A DNA stretch of 64,000 nucleotides from QAMX01 sp964448855 (GCA_964448855.1 CAYUXI010000012.1:1-64000); one strand, 5' to 3'; counted from the stretch's first letter, positions 50,972-60,197 are shown. Notes: generated from the letters alone by a model not told the origin. Program-made: numbers and translations.

Positions 50972-52615
50972 TCAGCGAACCGGTTTTTCCTTCAGCAGGT
51001 GCATTTTCTTGAGCAGCCGTGCAATCCACGCGCCTTTTGGCAGCATTTGAATGTCGTTTTCGTTGATTCCGCCGATCAGAAGCATCACGACACCGTACAC
51101 TGCGACAGCCAAACAGATGGCCAGCAGCGTCGCTTTGGCATCGCCGATCACGCCGGCGCAAAGCTTCTGGACACCGTATGCACAGGCACCCATAGCAGCT
51201 GACGCCAGCAGCGGCTTGAGCACCACCCGCGAAACCGGGATGCGATACCGGACCTCGCGCAGGAAGCAGCTGTAGTTGATGGCGAAAATGGTCAGGTAGC
51301 AGAGCAGCGTCCCGATTGGTGCGCCGGTCATACCGATGCTCGGAATGCCGATCAGGACGTAGTTCACCGTCAGCTTGACGATGCCGCCCGCGATGAGCGA
51401 ATAGACCGGCACACGCATTTTGCCGATGGATTGAAGCATGGCTGTTGACAGAGTGGAGAGGCACGTCCAGAAGGACGCCACGCCCAGAATTTGCAGCAGC
51501 GGCGTCACCGCTTCGATCTCATCCAAACGAGCCGGGAACAGCATCCGCTGAATGGGGCCGGCCAGCACGAGCAGACCCACCGCGCACGGCATGGCGAGAG
51601 CGATTACGAGTTTGATGGCGCGGCGGAGCAGATACCGGACGCGCTTGCTGTTCTTGGCGACATAGGCCGCAGAAAGTGCCGGAACAATGCTGACGTTCAG
51701 TGAGGAGATGATGGAGGGCGGCAGATTGAACAGCGTCTGCGCGTAGCCCTTATAGCCGCCGTATGCGGCGTTTGCCATGGTCTGATCGAGGCCGGAATCC
51801 TGAAGCCGTTTATAGATCAGGAACAGGTCGAGCACCCCCGTCAGATTGACGACCATGGAGCTCATGGTGAGCGGAATAGCCAGTCGGATAAACTGCCGGA
51901 GGATGGCGCGATTGGAGCGCACCTTCCCGCCACGCGCCGACAATTCCCGGAGCTGTCTCCGGTTGGCGGGTGAGCAGAACATACAGAGCAGAATCGCTGC
52001 GCCGATCATGGTGCTGATGGAGGTGCCGGAGATGGCACCTGCCGCAACATATTCCTCCGAATATGCCATTTCCTTCAGCAGCAGCGCAAAGCCGATGCCG
52101 ATCAGCAATTTGAAGAACGCCTCAATGATCTGGGACAGTCCCGTCGGCTTCATGTTCTGGATGCCCTGATAATATCCGCGGAAGACGCAGGACATGGACA
52201 GGAAGAAAATGGCCGGGGAAAGCACCATGATGCAGTATTTGGCCTGTTCCGTGCTGACGGAGCGTGCGAAGATGCCGCTGCCGAACAGCATAATGGCCGT
52301 TCCGGTTCCGCCGACCACAAAAAAGACCGTGGCCATCAATCGGACTTCCTTCCGAACCTCCGAATAACGCGCCAGCGCAATGCTCTCCGCCACCATTTTG
52401 GAGACGGCCATGGCACCGCCGGACGCGAAGATGGTCAGCAGCAGCTGATAAATTTCATAGGCCGAACTCAAATAGCCCATTCCGTCCTGGCCGAGAATGT
52501 TGGCCAGCGGAATTTTATAGACCACGCCGATAATTTTAACAATAAAGTTCGCGGCTATCAAGACAGTCGCGCCGGCGGCAATGCTGTTTTTTCGTTGTTT
52601 TTCCAACCGTCGCAC
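50972..52615 (-). CDS. SpoVB/MurJ-like MOP-superfamily lipid flippase
   Basis: About 547 residues with some 14 transmembrane helices and the polysaccharide-biosynthesis/MurJ pattern. The N-terminus (NSIAAGATVLIAANFIVKIIGVVYKIPL) and the early GQDGMGYLSSAYEIYQLLL segment are typical of the SpoVB/YtgP group. It probably flips lipid-linked oligosaccharide, lipid II or a related carrier across the membrane. The promoter lies at 52645-52673, so the start must be downstream of it: GTG 52615 after AAAGGA, or TTG 52606. It converges on the dehydrogenase gene, 14 bases away. Confidence 0.88.
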   Translation of the reverse strand: MRRLEKQRKNSIAAGATVLIAANFIVKIIGVVYKIPLANILGQDGMGYLSSAYEIYQLLLTIFASGGAMAVSKMVAESIALARYSEVRKEVRLMATVFFVVGGTGTAIMLFGSGIFARSVSTEQAKYCIMVLSPAIFFLSMSCVFRGYYQGIQNMKPTGLSQIIEAFFKLLIGIGFALLLKEMAYSEEYVAAGAISGTSISTMIGAAILLCMFCSPANRRQLRELSARGGKVRSNRAILRQFIRLAIPLTMSSMVVNLTGVLDLFLIYKRLQDSGLDQTMANAAYGGYKGYAQTLFNLPPSIISSLNVSIVPALSAAYVAKNSKRVRYLLRRAIKLVIALAMPCAVGLLVLAGPIQRMLFPARLDEIEAVTPLLQILGVASFWTCLSTLSTAMLQSIGKMRVPVYSLIAGGIVKLTVNYVLIGIPSIGMTGAPIGTLLCYLTIFAINYSCFLREVRYRIPVSRVVLKPLLASAAMGACAYGVQKLCAGVIGDAKATLLAICLAVAVYGVVMLLIGGINENDIQMLPKGAWIARLLKKMHLLKEKPVR

Positions 52616-52644
52616 CGTTCCTTTCTCTGCAAGTGATATCCAAT

Positions 52645-52673
52645 ATATTATATCATATCCGGTTGGACGTTTC
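52645..52673 (-). promoter_or_regulatory. Promoter of the flippase gene
   Basis: On the minus strand TTGAAA (52668-52673), a 17-bp spacer and TATAAT (52645-52650) preceded by TGA. It rules out the upstream in-frame ATG at 52675 as the start codon. Confidence 0.8.
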
Positions 52674-52682
52674 AATTGATAT

Positions 52683-53429
52683 TTATGAACAAACGTCCGG
52701 ATGCGGCGGGCGCTCCCCGCTCTCTGCGTGTATTTTCAGAGGTGGGGTGTGTTTTTGCAGGAATGCCGCGACATGGCGGTTGAATTCGTCCGGGCGGCGA
52801 TTGGCGAGAAAATGATTGCCCGGCAGAAGGGCCAGCTCCGCATCGGGCAGCAGCTGCGCAATCTGTTCGGTATGGCGACGCAGAATCATGTCGTTTGTCC
52901 CCGCAATGACCAGGGTCGGAATGTGCAGGGAGGTCAGCGCTTCCGGTGGAATCATGGGGTCGTTGACCATGAGGCCGAGCAGCTCCGCATGGCGTGCGGC
53001 CTCTGCGCTTTTTTGGGCGAAGCAGCTCGCCACGCGGTATCCCCATTCGATCGGCCACTGCGTTCTGCGGCGAACGCCGGACGGATGCAGATTGGCGCCG
53101 TTCAGGACGAGCGACCGGACGCGTTCCGGATGGGACAGGGCGAAGCAGAGCGCCGTGTTGCCGCCATCCGAAAAGCCAAGCAGGTGCACCTGCTCCAGCT
53201 GATGCGCCGACAGAAACTCCAGCAGATCGTCTGCGAACTGGCGAATGGTCATCGGTGCCGTCCCTCTTGGCGTTGCACCGTGTCCACGCGTGTCGGGTGC
53301 GAACACATGATACGTTCCGGCAAACGCGTCCAGCTGATGGACGAAGTAGGAATGGTCCTCCCCGTTGCCGTGCAGCAGAATCAGCGGGAAGCCGGCTCCC
53401 CGTTCCTCATAGTATAACGAAATATCCAT
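52683..53429 (-). CDS. Alpha/beta-fold hydrolase
   Basis: A 248-residue cytoplasmic hydrolase. The catalytic triad is predicted as Ser87 (GFSDGGN nucleophile elbow), Asp180 (GTND) and His206 (GNHF). HGNGEDHSYF near residue 20 forms the oxyanion strand and DTRGHGATPRG the next loop. The family covers esterases, lactonases and similar enzymes; the substrate is unknown. The ATG at 53429 follows GGAGGAAAGG; an earlier frame start at 53468 overlaps cysK. It is the last gene of the pepF-cysK string. Confidence 0.85.
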   Translation of the reverse strand: MDISLYYEERGAGFPLILLHGNGEDHSYFVHQLDAFAGTYHVFAPDTRGHGATPRGTAPMTIRQFADDLLEFLSAHQLEQVHLLGFSDGGNTALCFALSHPERVRSLVLNGANLHPSGVRRRTQWPIEWGYRVASCFAQKSAEAARHAELLGLMVNDPMIPPEALTSLHIPTLVIAGTNDMILRRHTEQIAQLLPDAELALLPGNHFLANRRPDEFNRHVAAFLQKHTPPLKIHAESGERPPHPDVCS

Positions 53430-53474
53430 ACAGGCCCTTTCCTCCCGCGCTAAAAGCCATGAATCCATGCAGCA

Positions 53475-54407
53475 TCATTCGGCGAACAGCGCCGTAGAGA
53501 GATAGCGTTCTCCCGTATCCGGCAGCAGCACGACGATCGTTTTGCCCTTCAGCTCCGGCCGTCTGGCCAGCTCCATCGCCGCAAATGCAGCTGCGCCGGA
53601 GGAAATACCGACCAGGATACCCTCTTTCTGTCCAATTTCCCGCGCTGTTCGCATGGCGTCTTCATCGGTGACGGTGATCACTTCGTCGTAGATCGTCTGA
53701 TCCAGCACCTCCGGGATAAACCCGGCACCAATCCCCTGCAGTCCGTGTGCGCCTGCCGTTCCGCCGGAGAGGACAGCGGAGGTAGATGGTTCTACGGCGA
53801 CAATCTGAATCGCGGAGCGCTGCTCCTTCAGGTACCGGCCGACGCCGGTGATGGTGCCGCCGGTGCCGACACCGGCCACGAACGCATCGACGCAGCCGTC
53901 GGTATCTGCAAAAATTTCCGGGCCGGTCGTCCGGTAGTGCGCATCCGGGTTCGCCGGGTTGACAAACTGACCGGCGATCAGGCTGTTCGGGATGGTGCGC
54001 GCCAGCTCCTCAGCCTTGTCAATCGCGCCCTGCATTCCCTTTTTTCCGTCCGACAGGACAAGCTCTGCGCCATAGGCGCGCATCAGCTTGCACCGTTCGA
54101 CCGACATCGTATCCGGCATGACAATGATGAGCCGATAGCCGCGTGCAGCAGCGACCGATGCCAGGCCGATACCGGTATTGCCAGAGGTGGGTTCGATCAG
54201 CGTGGCGTCCTTTGTGAGGATGCCGCGAGCTTCCGCATCCTCAATCATGGCCTTTGCAACGCGATCCTTGGCCGAACCGGCGGGGTTCATGCCTTCCAGC
54301 TTGGCCAGAAGCCGCGCCTGCAGGCCGTATTGGCGTTCAAGATGAGTGAGCTCCAGCAGCGGTGTTTTGCCGATCAACTGGTCAGCCGATTGATAAATGT
54401 GTGACAT
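53475..54407 (-). CDS. cysK: Cysteine synthase (O-acetylserine sulfhydrylase)
   Basis: A 310-residue PLP enzyme making cysteine from O-acetylserine and sulfide. The PLP lysine is Lys47 in GSAKDRVA, the substrate loop is TSGNTGIGLA near residue 74, and the phosphate-binding loop is GTGGTITGVG near 179. The N-terminal QLIGKTPLLEL is standard. It follows pepF by 40 bases and shares its promoter, which stands back to back with that of metA. Confidence 0.95.
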   Translation of the reverse strand: MSHIYQSADQLIGKTPLLELTHLERQYGLQARLLAKLEGMNPAGSAKDRVAKAMIEDAEARGILTKDATLIEPTSGNTGIGLASVAAARGYRLIIVMPDTMSVERCKLMRAYGAELVLSDGKKGMQGAIDKAEELARTIPNSLIAGQFVNPANPDAHYRTTGPEIFADTDGCVDAFVAGVGTGGTITGVGRYLKEQRSAIQIVAVEPSTSAVLSGGTAGAHGLQGIGAGFIPEVLDQTIYDEVITVTDEDAMRTAREIGQKEGILVGISSGAAAFAAMELARRPELKGKTIVVLLPDTGERYLSTALFAE

Positions 54408-54447
54408 GGAGATGCACTTCCTTTTTTTCTGTCTGTTGCCCGGGAAT

Positions 54448-56139
54448 TCAGTCTTCTTCTGTCAGTTCGTTCAGGATGGCCTCGGCGTGCTCCGCGACGA
54501 ACTGCATACACCCGTCTTCGAACGGTGAGCGCAGCCCGGCTTCCGCCAGCAGCTCTGTCAGGCGGACGGAGCCGGATTTTTTGGCCAGTGCGCAATAGCT
54601 CTCCCACGCGGCGCGGAAGTCCGTCTGCATCCAGATGCGATATTGCAGCGCACAGGTTTGCGCCACACAGTAGTCGATGTAATAAAAGGGGCGTTCATAA
54701 ATATGGGTCTGACGCTGCCAGAGGCCGCCCGCTCCAAAGAACGGATCTCCGTCATAGTCCAGATGCGGCTGATACACCTGCTCCAGGCGGCGCCAGGTCG
54801 CCTTCCGTTCTGCTGGGGTCATCTCCGGATGGTCATAGACCTCGTGCTGGAATTCATCGACCAGGCAGCCATACGGCAAAAAGATCAGCGCCGCCGCCAG
54901 ATGCATGGCACAGTAGCGCCGCGCATCCTTGCCGAAAAAGAGAGGCATCCAGTTTTCCGTGAAGAATTCCATCGACATAGAGTGGATTTCTGCGACATCC
55001 AGCGTCGATTCCCGGTATTCCAGCACCTGCATATCACGTGCTAAATAGAAGTTGAAGGCATGGCCGCATTCATGCGTCAGCGTATCGACGTCCTCGCTGG
55101 TTCCGTTGAAGTTGGAAAAGACGAACGGCGCTCCGTACATCGGCAGCGTGGTGCAGTATCCGCCGCCGGATTTGCCTTCCTTGGCCTGTGCGTCAAAGAG
55201 CTCGTGCTCGATCATGTATTCGAAAAAGACGTGTGTCTCCTCGGACAGCTCACCATACATCCGGCGGCCGGCCTCGAACATTTCTTCCGGCGTTCCGTGC
55301 GGTTCCGGGTTGCCGTTTTGATCGAAAATGTCCTCGTCATAAAACTTGAGGGCATCCAGCTTCAGCTTTTTCCGCCGCGCTTCGTGCAGCTTTTCCGCCA
55401 GCGGGACAATGACCTGTTTGACCTGTGTGCGGAAGCGCTCCACATCGTCCCGATTGTAGCTGTTTCGCATCATGCGGACATAGCCCAGATCGGTGAACGA
55501 TGCATAGCCGAGCTTGTTCGCCTCGGCGGTGCGGAGCTTCACCAGACGGTCAAAGATTTCGTCCAGCCGGTCGGCGTGCTCCTGAAAAAATGCCGTCCGC
55601 GCCGCATAAGCGCGTTTGCGGACGTCGCGATCAGGCGACAGCTGATAGGCGCGCAGCTGTGCGAGGTTCAGTGTTTCGCCATCCCACGGAATCCGGGCAG
55701 AGGCCAGCAGCTTTTTATATTCGCTGCAGACGGCGTTGTCCTCCTGCATTTCCGGGATGACGCGTTCGTCCATCCCCTTCAGCTGCAGTGCCGCATTCCG
55801 GAACCACAAACTGCCGAGCGCCTGTTCCAGCTCCGTGCGGAACGGCGATTCCAGCATGGCGCGATAAAAATCCAGCACAGCGGCCTCAAAGCTCGGCATC
55901 GATTCGTCGTAATATGCATTTTCCGCATCGTAGAACGCATCACGCGTATCCACGGTGTGGCGGATGTAGCTGAGCGACTGCATGGTATAGACACGCTCCG
56001 CTTCGCGCTTGAAGCAGTCATACTGCGTCAGCACGTCTGCGGCCGAGCCGGATGTCCGGACGGCCTGTGCAGCGGTGCGGATGACGTCGCAGGCCTGTGG
56101 AATATTTGCCCGTTCATAAGGCATTTCTGAGAATTTCAC
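54448..56139 (-). CDS. pepF: M3-family oligoendopeptidase
   Basis: A 563-residue zinc peptidase of family M3 (oligoendopeptidase F type) that trims oligopeptides in the cytoplasm. The zinc site is HECGH near residues 356-360 in LTHECGHAFNFYLA, with the downstream glutamate in VAEIHSMSMEFF. The start is GTG 56139, after GGGGGA; the frame is open upstream to 56271 but that part contains the promoter. It leads the pepF-cysK-hydrolase group. Confidence 0.9.
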   Translation of the reverse strand: MKFSEMPYERANIPQACDVIRTAAQAVRTSGSAADVLTQYDCFKREAERVYTMQSLSYIRHTVDTRDAFYDAENAYYDESMPSFEAAVLDFYRAMLESPFRTELEQALGSLWFRNAALQLKGMDERVIPEMQEDNAVCSEYKKLLASARIPWDGETLNLAQLRAYQLSPDRDVRKRAYAARTAFFQEHADRLDEIFDRLVKLRTAEANKLGYASFTDLGYVRMMRNSYNRDDVERFRTQVKQVIVPLAEKLHEARRKKLKLDALKFYDEDIFDQNGNPEPHGTPEEMFEAGRRMYGELSEETHVFFEYMIEHELFDAQAKEGKSGGGYCTTLPMYGAPFVFSNFNGTSEDVDTLTHECGHAFNFYLARDMQVLEYRESTLDVAEIHSMSMEFFTENWMPLFFGKDARRYCAMHLAAALIFLPYGCLVDEFQHEVYDHPEMTPAERKATWRRLEQVYQPHLDYDGDPFFGAGGLWQRQTHIYERPFYYIDYCVAQTCALQYRIWMQTDFRAAWESYCALAKKSGSVRLTELLAEAGLRSPFEDGCMQFVAEHAEAILNELTEED

Positions 56140-56223
56140 AATGGTTCCCCCGTTCTTTTCGGTGAAAGCAGAGCGACACCGGATCCTGTTCCGGACGGTT
56201 TCCCCCGGAAGCTGATTTTCTTC

Positions 56224-56252
56224 ATTATACCTTTTTCCCGTCGGAATGTCAA
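56224..56252 (-). promoter_or_regulatory. Promoter of pepF-cysK
   Basis: On the minus strand a perfect TTGACA (56247-56252), a 17-bp spacer and TATAAT (56224-56229). The leader before the pepF start is about 80 bases. Confidence 0.88.
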
Positions 56253-56264
56253 CCGCATCCGGGC

Positions 56265-56293
56265 TTGTCAAGCAGGCGGTTTTGTGATATAAT
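56265..56293 (+). promoter_or_regulatory. Promoter of metA
   Basis: TTGTCA (56265-56270), a 17-bp spacer and TATAAT (56288-56293) preceded by TGA. Its -35 is only 12 bp from the -35 of the divergent pepF promoter. The leader is too short for a SAM riboswitch or T-box. Confidence 0.88.
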
Positions 56294-56342
56294 GTAACTT
56301 TGAAGAATCTGCAATTTTCTGATTGTCTGTCAGGAGGAAACT

Positions 56343-57275
56343 ATGCCAATTACCGTACCGGCGACCTTGCCCGCCCGTGCCGTGCTGGAGCATGAAAACA
56401 TTTTCGTCATGGAAGAGCATCGTGCGATTCATCAGGATATCCGGCCGCTGAAAATTCTTATTTTGAACCTGATGCCCACCAAGCAGGTGACGGAAACGCA
56501 GCTGCTCCGTTGCCTGTCCAACACGCCGCTTCAAATCGAGCCGGAGCTTCTCCAGACATCTTCCTATATCCCGAAAAACACCTCGCAGGAGCATTTGCTC
56601 TCCTTCTACAAAACATTCCGCGACGTTTCATCGAGCCGATATGACGGGCTGATCATCACCGGCGCTCCGGTGGAGCAGCTCGCCTATGAAGAGGTCGAGT
56701 ACTGGGCGGAGCTCTGCGACATCATGGAGTGGAGCAAGACCAACGTACACTCCGTGCTGCACATCTGCTGGGGTGCGCAGGCCGGTCTGTATTATCATTA
56801 CGGGCTGCAGAAGCGTCCGCTGGAATCCAAGGTGTCCGGCATTTTCCACCATTCGCTTCAGCGGCCCAAGTTGCCGCTTGTCCGCGGCTTTGACGATCGC
56901 TTCTGTGCGCCGCATTCGCGCCATACCGAGGTGGCCGTCGCCGATATTCTCGGCTGCGACGCGTTGGAGCTGATTGCGCTGTCCGATCTGGCCGGTGCGT
57001 ATCTCGTTTCCGCGCAGGGCGGCCGTCAGATTTTTGTCATGGGGCATCCGGAATATGATGCGGAAACCATCGCGCTGGAATACCGCCGCGATCTCGACAA
57101 GGGGCTGAACCCGCAGATTCCCTACAATTATTTTCCCGGAAACGACCCGGCGCAGATTCCGCTCAACCTCTGGCGTTCGCACGCCAACCTGCTCTTTTCC
57201 AACTGGCTGAATTACTACGTCTATCAGTCCACGCCCTATGACCTGCAGCAGCTGGCGCAGACCGGCCGAAAGTAG
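56343..57275 (+). CDS. metA: Homoserine O-acyltransferase (MetA; acetyl-CoA specificity likely)
   Basis: A 310-residue class-I-amidotransferase-fold enzyme that acylates homoserine for methionine synthesis. The catalytic cysteine is Cys142 (HICWGAQ), and the His/Glu pair is His236 and Glu238 (MGHPEYD). Residue 111, which in the Bacillus cereus enzyme sets acyl specificity, is Glu, the acetyl-CoA form, so homoserine O-acetyltransferase (MetAA) is predicted in spite of the usual succinyltransferase name. AGGAGG precedes the start. Its substrate is made by hom at 25549. Confidence 0.93.
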   Translation: MPITVPATLPARAVLEHENIFVMEEHRAIHQDIRPLKILILNLMPTKQVTETQLLRCLSNTPLQIEPELLQTSSYIPKNTSQEHLLSFYKTFRDVSSSRYDGLIITGAPVEQLAYEEVEYWAELCDIMEWSKTNVHSVLHICWGAQAGLYYHYGLQKRPLESKVSGIFHHSLQRPKLPLVRGFDDRFCAPHSRHTEVAVADILGCDALELIALSDLAGAYLVSAQGGRQIFVMGHPEYDAETIALEYRRDLDKGLNPQIPYNYFPGNDPAQIPLNLWRSHANLLFSNWLNYYVYQSTPYDLQQLAQTGRK

Positions 57276-57392
57276 GCCGCAAAACCGTTGGAAGTTGGAA
57301 AGTCGCCGAATTTGCCGGGCGCGTAATTGCAGAGCACATGAGCCCGCAACCGACTCGCCATCTTTGGGCAGTGCATCGAAACTACCAAAAAC

Positions 57393-57432
57393 AATCCCCG
57401 ATTCGAACAGACAGCTGTTTGAATCGGGGATT
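57393..57432. terminator. Bidirectional terminator after metA
   Basis: An 18-bp stem with one wobble (57393-57410 with 57415-57432, core AATCCCCGATTC) and a four-base loop. It is followed by TTTGTTTGTT on the plus strand and TTGTTTTTGG on the minus strand, so it serves metA and the convergent membrane-protein gene. Confidence 0.88.
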
Positions 57433-57474
57433 TGTTTGTTGCTTGGGTGTGATCGTTGTGGTTGGCTTTTTTGG

Positions 57475-58941
57475 TTACGCTTCGGCGTTCGTTTTGGGTT
57501 TTGTCATCGGTGGGAGGGGTTGGGATTCCTCCGATGGTTCGATGCATTTTGATGTGACGGCGTAGAGGCGGGTCAGCACGATGGCTTCATACAGGCTGAC
57601 CGCCGGTGCAACGAGCGTATGACCGGCCAGGAAGCCGACGGCAAAGCCGATCATCGTCTGATAGAGCGTCGTACACCACAGCAGAGAGGCCATGCAGGCT
57701 TTCAGGTTGCGGAACGCCATGCGAATCGCCGCAAAGAGGATGGCCACAAACGGCGCCGTAAAGAGGAGCAGGCCGACCACGCCATGTCGGTAAAAGACCG
57801 AGACGAAGTCCATCTCGACGGCGACCTCCACATGATACCGGTAGGTCGGGAGGTCGGCATAGCCGATGCCCAGCGCCCAGAAGGCCGGGCCGCTCTCGCC
57901 GAACTGGGCATTCGTCGAGCGAATGTTATTCAGGCGGCTGCTCAGCAGCCAGTTCAGAACGCGGTACGTCTTGGTGTCGTCCGCCGGTTTCGGAGTCAGG
58001 GCGGTGGTTTCCTCCGGCTTCGGCGTTGTCACCACCGTCGTATTTTCCACCTGGATATAGTGAAACCATTTCATGCGGTCGGTGATGTTCATGCGAACCG
58101 GGGATGCGGCAAAATAGAGGACGGCCAGTGCAGCGATCATCAGTCCGGCGGCCAACATCCGGAAGCGCGCCAGTCGGCTGCGCGTAATTTCCAGTCGGAA
58201 GACGCTCCAGACAAAAAAGCAGACCAGATACACGGCGACGCCGATCAGAGCGGCTTTGGTGGCCAGATAGACGCTGGCAAACAGCATGAGCAGCACAGAC
58301 AGGACACCCACACCCGCGTACAGCAGCCGTTTCCCGGCCGTAGACGAGCGCAGCGTATCCAGCGCCTTTTCGGTCGTATAATGGTAGAATACCAGCGGGG
58401 ATAAAATAATGATCAGTGCGGAAATCTCGTTGGCCGCATAAAACCAGCCGCAATAGCCGTTATCCTTATAGGACTGGAACGAGGTGCCCGTGACATAGGA
58501 GATGAAGATCGTCAGCGCGTAGAAGGTGGCAATCCATGCAATCGGTTTTTCCGGCAGAAGATAGCCGAATTGGCGGTACAGCGCCCAGAAGGCGATCAGG
58601 ACGCATGGGAAATAGAAGACCTTGATGGTTTCCTTGAGGTTGGTGAACAGCACATGGGCGCCGCCGTTTGCCAGCAGCAGGAGGTTTTGCAGCAGCACAT
58701 ATGCGCACAGGGCGATCAGGTAGGCGCAGATGAGCTTCCGACGTGGGCCACGATCAAAGAAGAGCAGGTACAGACCCATGAACAGCAGGAAAATCGCCCG
58801 CAGCACGACGCCGATGGTGACATCGTACCCCGCGTGCTTCAGCAGGGATGTCCCGATATCGATGATCGGCTGGCAGAACAGATAGATCAGCAGCAGTTTT
58901 TGCAGAAATGCTTGGGAAAACAGTTGTTTGATTTTTGTCAT
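57475..58941 (-). CDS. O-antigen ligase/polymerase-like membrane protein (Wzy type)
   Basis: A 488-residue protein with about 11-12 transmembrane helices and an extracellular loop of roughly 90 residues (near 300-385) rich in Thr, Pro and Lys, followed by FGESGPAFWALGIGYAD. This layout, with a large loop between late helices, is typical of O-antigen ligase and Wzy-like polymerases that join lipid-linked glycans. The C-terminus is a polar, Pro-rich cytoplasmic tail. The ATG at 58941 overlaps the stop of the glycosyltransferase gene as ATGA, so the two are translationally coupled. Confidence 0.75.
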   Translation of the reverse strand: MTKIKQLFSQAFLQKLLLIYLFCQPIIDIGTSLLKHAGYDVTIGVVLRAIFLLFMGLYLLFFDRGPRRKLICAYLIALCAYVLLQNLLLLANGGAHVLFTNLKETIKVFYFPCVLIAFWALYRQFGYLLPEKPIAWIATFYALTIFISYVTGTSFQSYKDNGYCGWFYAANEISALIIILSPLVFYHYTTEKALDTLRSSTAGKRLLYAGVGVLSVLLMLFASVYLATKAALIGVAVYLVCFFVWSVFRLEITRSRLARFRMLAAGLMIAALAVLYFAASPVRMNITDRMKWFHYIQVENTTVVTTPKPEETTALTPKPADDTKTYRVLNWLLSSRLNNIRSTNAQFGESGPAFWALGIGYADLPTYRYHVEVAVEMDFVSVFYRHGVVGLLLFTAPFVAILFAAIRMAFRNLKACMASLLWCTTLYQTMIGFAVGFLAGHTLVAPAVSLYEAIVLTRLYAVTSKCIEPSEESQPLPPMTKPKTNAEA

Positions 58942-60041
58942 TTGGATCTGCCTTTCTCGTCTTCTTCGCATTGAAAGAGGTGCCGGATGCGTTCCAGCGA
59001 CCGTTCATTGTACCATTGCAGCGCATCGGGTTGTTTCTCCGTTTTTGCCGCGCGGAGGAAGGCCGCCGCCAGATCCTCCTCGCCGGTCAGGCCGTCGTTG
59101 TACGGTTCCAGCCGCTTGGGCATCAGAACCGGGAGTCCGAGCGCTTTGGCCTCCCAGAGCACCATCCCCTGTCCCTCGTAGCGCGAGTTCAGCACCATTG
59201 CATCCATTTTTTTCAGATACGGGAAGGGGTTCGGCTGGTAGCCGAGAAACCTCACCCGCTCCTCCAGGTGGCAGCGGGCAATGATGGTTTCGAGCTTGGA
59301 GCGCTCCTCCCCGTCGCCGATCAGATAGAGGCGCAAATCCGGCCGTTTCGCCGCCGCCTCTGCAAAAATCGGCAGCAGCAGATCGAGTCCCTTTGCGTAG
59401 CACAGCCGTCCGACCGTGCAGAGATTCAGGCAGGAGGGATCCGGCTCAAAGTCGATCGGTTCGGCTGCCCTTCGGAAAATTTCATCTGTATCGATCAGGT
59501 TGGGAATCACGGTGATCGGTTTGGTTTGCAGCCCGGACAGGCGGCGGAAGGCATCCGCACTCCCCTGCGAGACGGCTGCAAATTCGTCAAAATGCTTCAG
59601 CTTGCTGCGGAAGCAGCGCCAGAGCAGCCGATATTTCAGTTCATTTTTGCAGGTTTGCTCCGGGTCATTGTGAATCCACATAACGCGCTTTGCGGCGCGG
59701 ACAGACAGCGCACCGACAGCGCACTCATGCTGAAAGCCGTTAAAATCGACGGCGACATCATAGAAGGTTTCGCGATCGAGCGCCATCCGGCGGGTCAGCC
59801 TGCGGACGATGGAGAAATCGAGCAGCCGGTATCCATACGGGAACGGCTTCAGAAAATGGACGGTGACATTGTCCGGGAAGGATGTCTCATAAAAAATCTG
59901 CGTGTCGAACAGGAAGAGATCAATGAGAACCGGCGCATCGGCCAGGCTGGTCAGGAGATTCAGAAGGGATTTCTGAATCCCGCCGACCCACAGTTCTTTC
60001 TGGAAAATCGCAATCCGCTTCGGTTGAATCGTTGCGTTCAA
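58938..60041 (-). CDS. GT4-family glycosyltransferase
   Basis: A 367-residue GT-B glycosyltransferase. The acceptor domain starts IAIFQKELWVGGIQKSLLNLL; the donor domain shows VGRLCYAKGLDLLLPIF near residue 212, LIGDGEERSKLE near 244, VRFLGY and the EX7E-type NSRYEGQGMVLWEAKALG near 286. It probably adds a hexose to a surface glycan, using a nucleotide sugar, on the cytoplasmic face. The start is a TTG at 60041 with only a weak GGCGGTGA site, and no better alternative is in frame. It precedes the Wzy-like gene with an ATGA overlap and has a strong promoter upstream. Confidence 0.88.
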   Translation of the reverse strand: MNATIQPKRIAIFQKELWVGGIQKSLLNLLTSLADAPVLIDLFLFDTQIFYETSFPDNVTVHFLKPFPYGYRLLDFSIVRRLTRRMALDRETFYDVAVDFNGFQHECAVGALSVRAAKRVMWIHNDPEQTCKNELKYRLLWRCFRSKLKHFDEFAAVSQGSADAFRRLSGLQTKPITVIPNLIDTDEIFRRAAEPIDFEPDPSCLNLCTVGRLCYAKGLDLLLPIFAEAAAKRPDLRLYLIGDGEERSKLETIIARCHLEERVRFLGYQPNPFPYLKKMDAMVLNSRYEGQGMVLWEAKALGLPVLMPKRLEPYNDGLTGEEDLAAAFLRAAKTEKQPDALQWYNERSLERIRHLFQCEEDEKGRSK

Positions 60042-60096
60042 GGAGCAATCACCGCCAGTTTTTCATGAATTCTGTCAAAGGCAGACAGATATTTTT

Positions 60097-60125
60097 ATTA
60101 TATCAGATTCTTCGACGGCTGTCAA
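60097..60125 (-). promoter_or_regulatory. Promoter of the glycosyltransferase-polymerase pair
   Basis: On the minus strand a perfect TTGACA (60120-60125), a 17-bp spacer and TATAAT (60097-60102) preceded by TGA. Confidence 0.88.
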
Positions 60126-60168
60126 CGGATTGGATTCGCAAAAGAGTGTGTTTCACGCGGAAAACGTG

Positions 60169-60197
60169 TCGCATTTCCGGAAAAAATATGATATAAT
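60169..60197 (+). promoter_or_regulatory. Promoter of leuA-cimA
   Basis: TATAAT (60192-60197) preceded by TGA is an extended -10; the -35 17 bp upstream (TCGCAT, 60169-60174) is weak. The leader of about 45 bases is too short for a T-box or leucine-rich attenuator. Confidence 0.6.

Noticed and set aside
56294..56342. SAM riboswitch before metA
   Set aside because: The leader is too short to hold the aptamer and expression platform.
60049..60066. Five-codon leader frame (MKNWR) before the glycosyltransferase
   Set aside because: No ribosome binding site, and no run of regulatory codons that would suggest attenuation.
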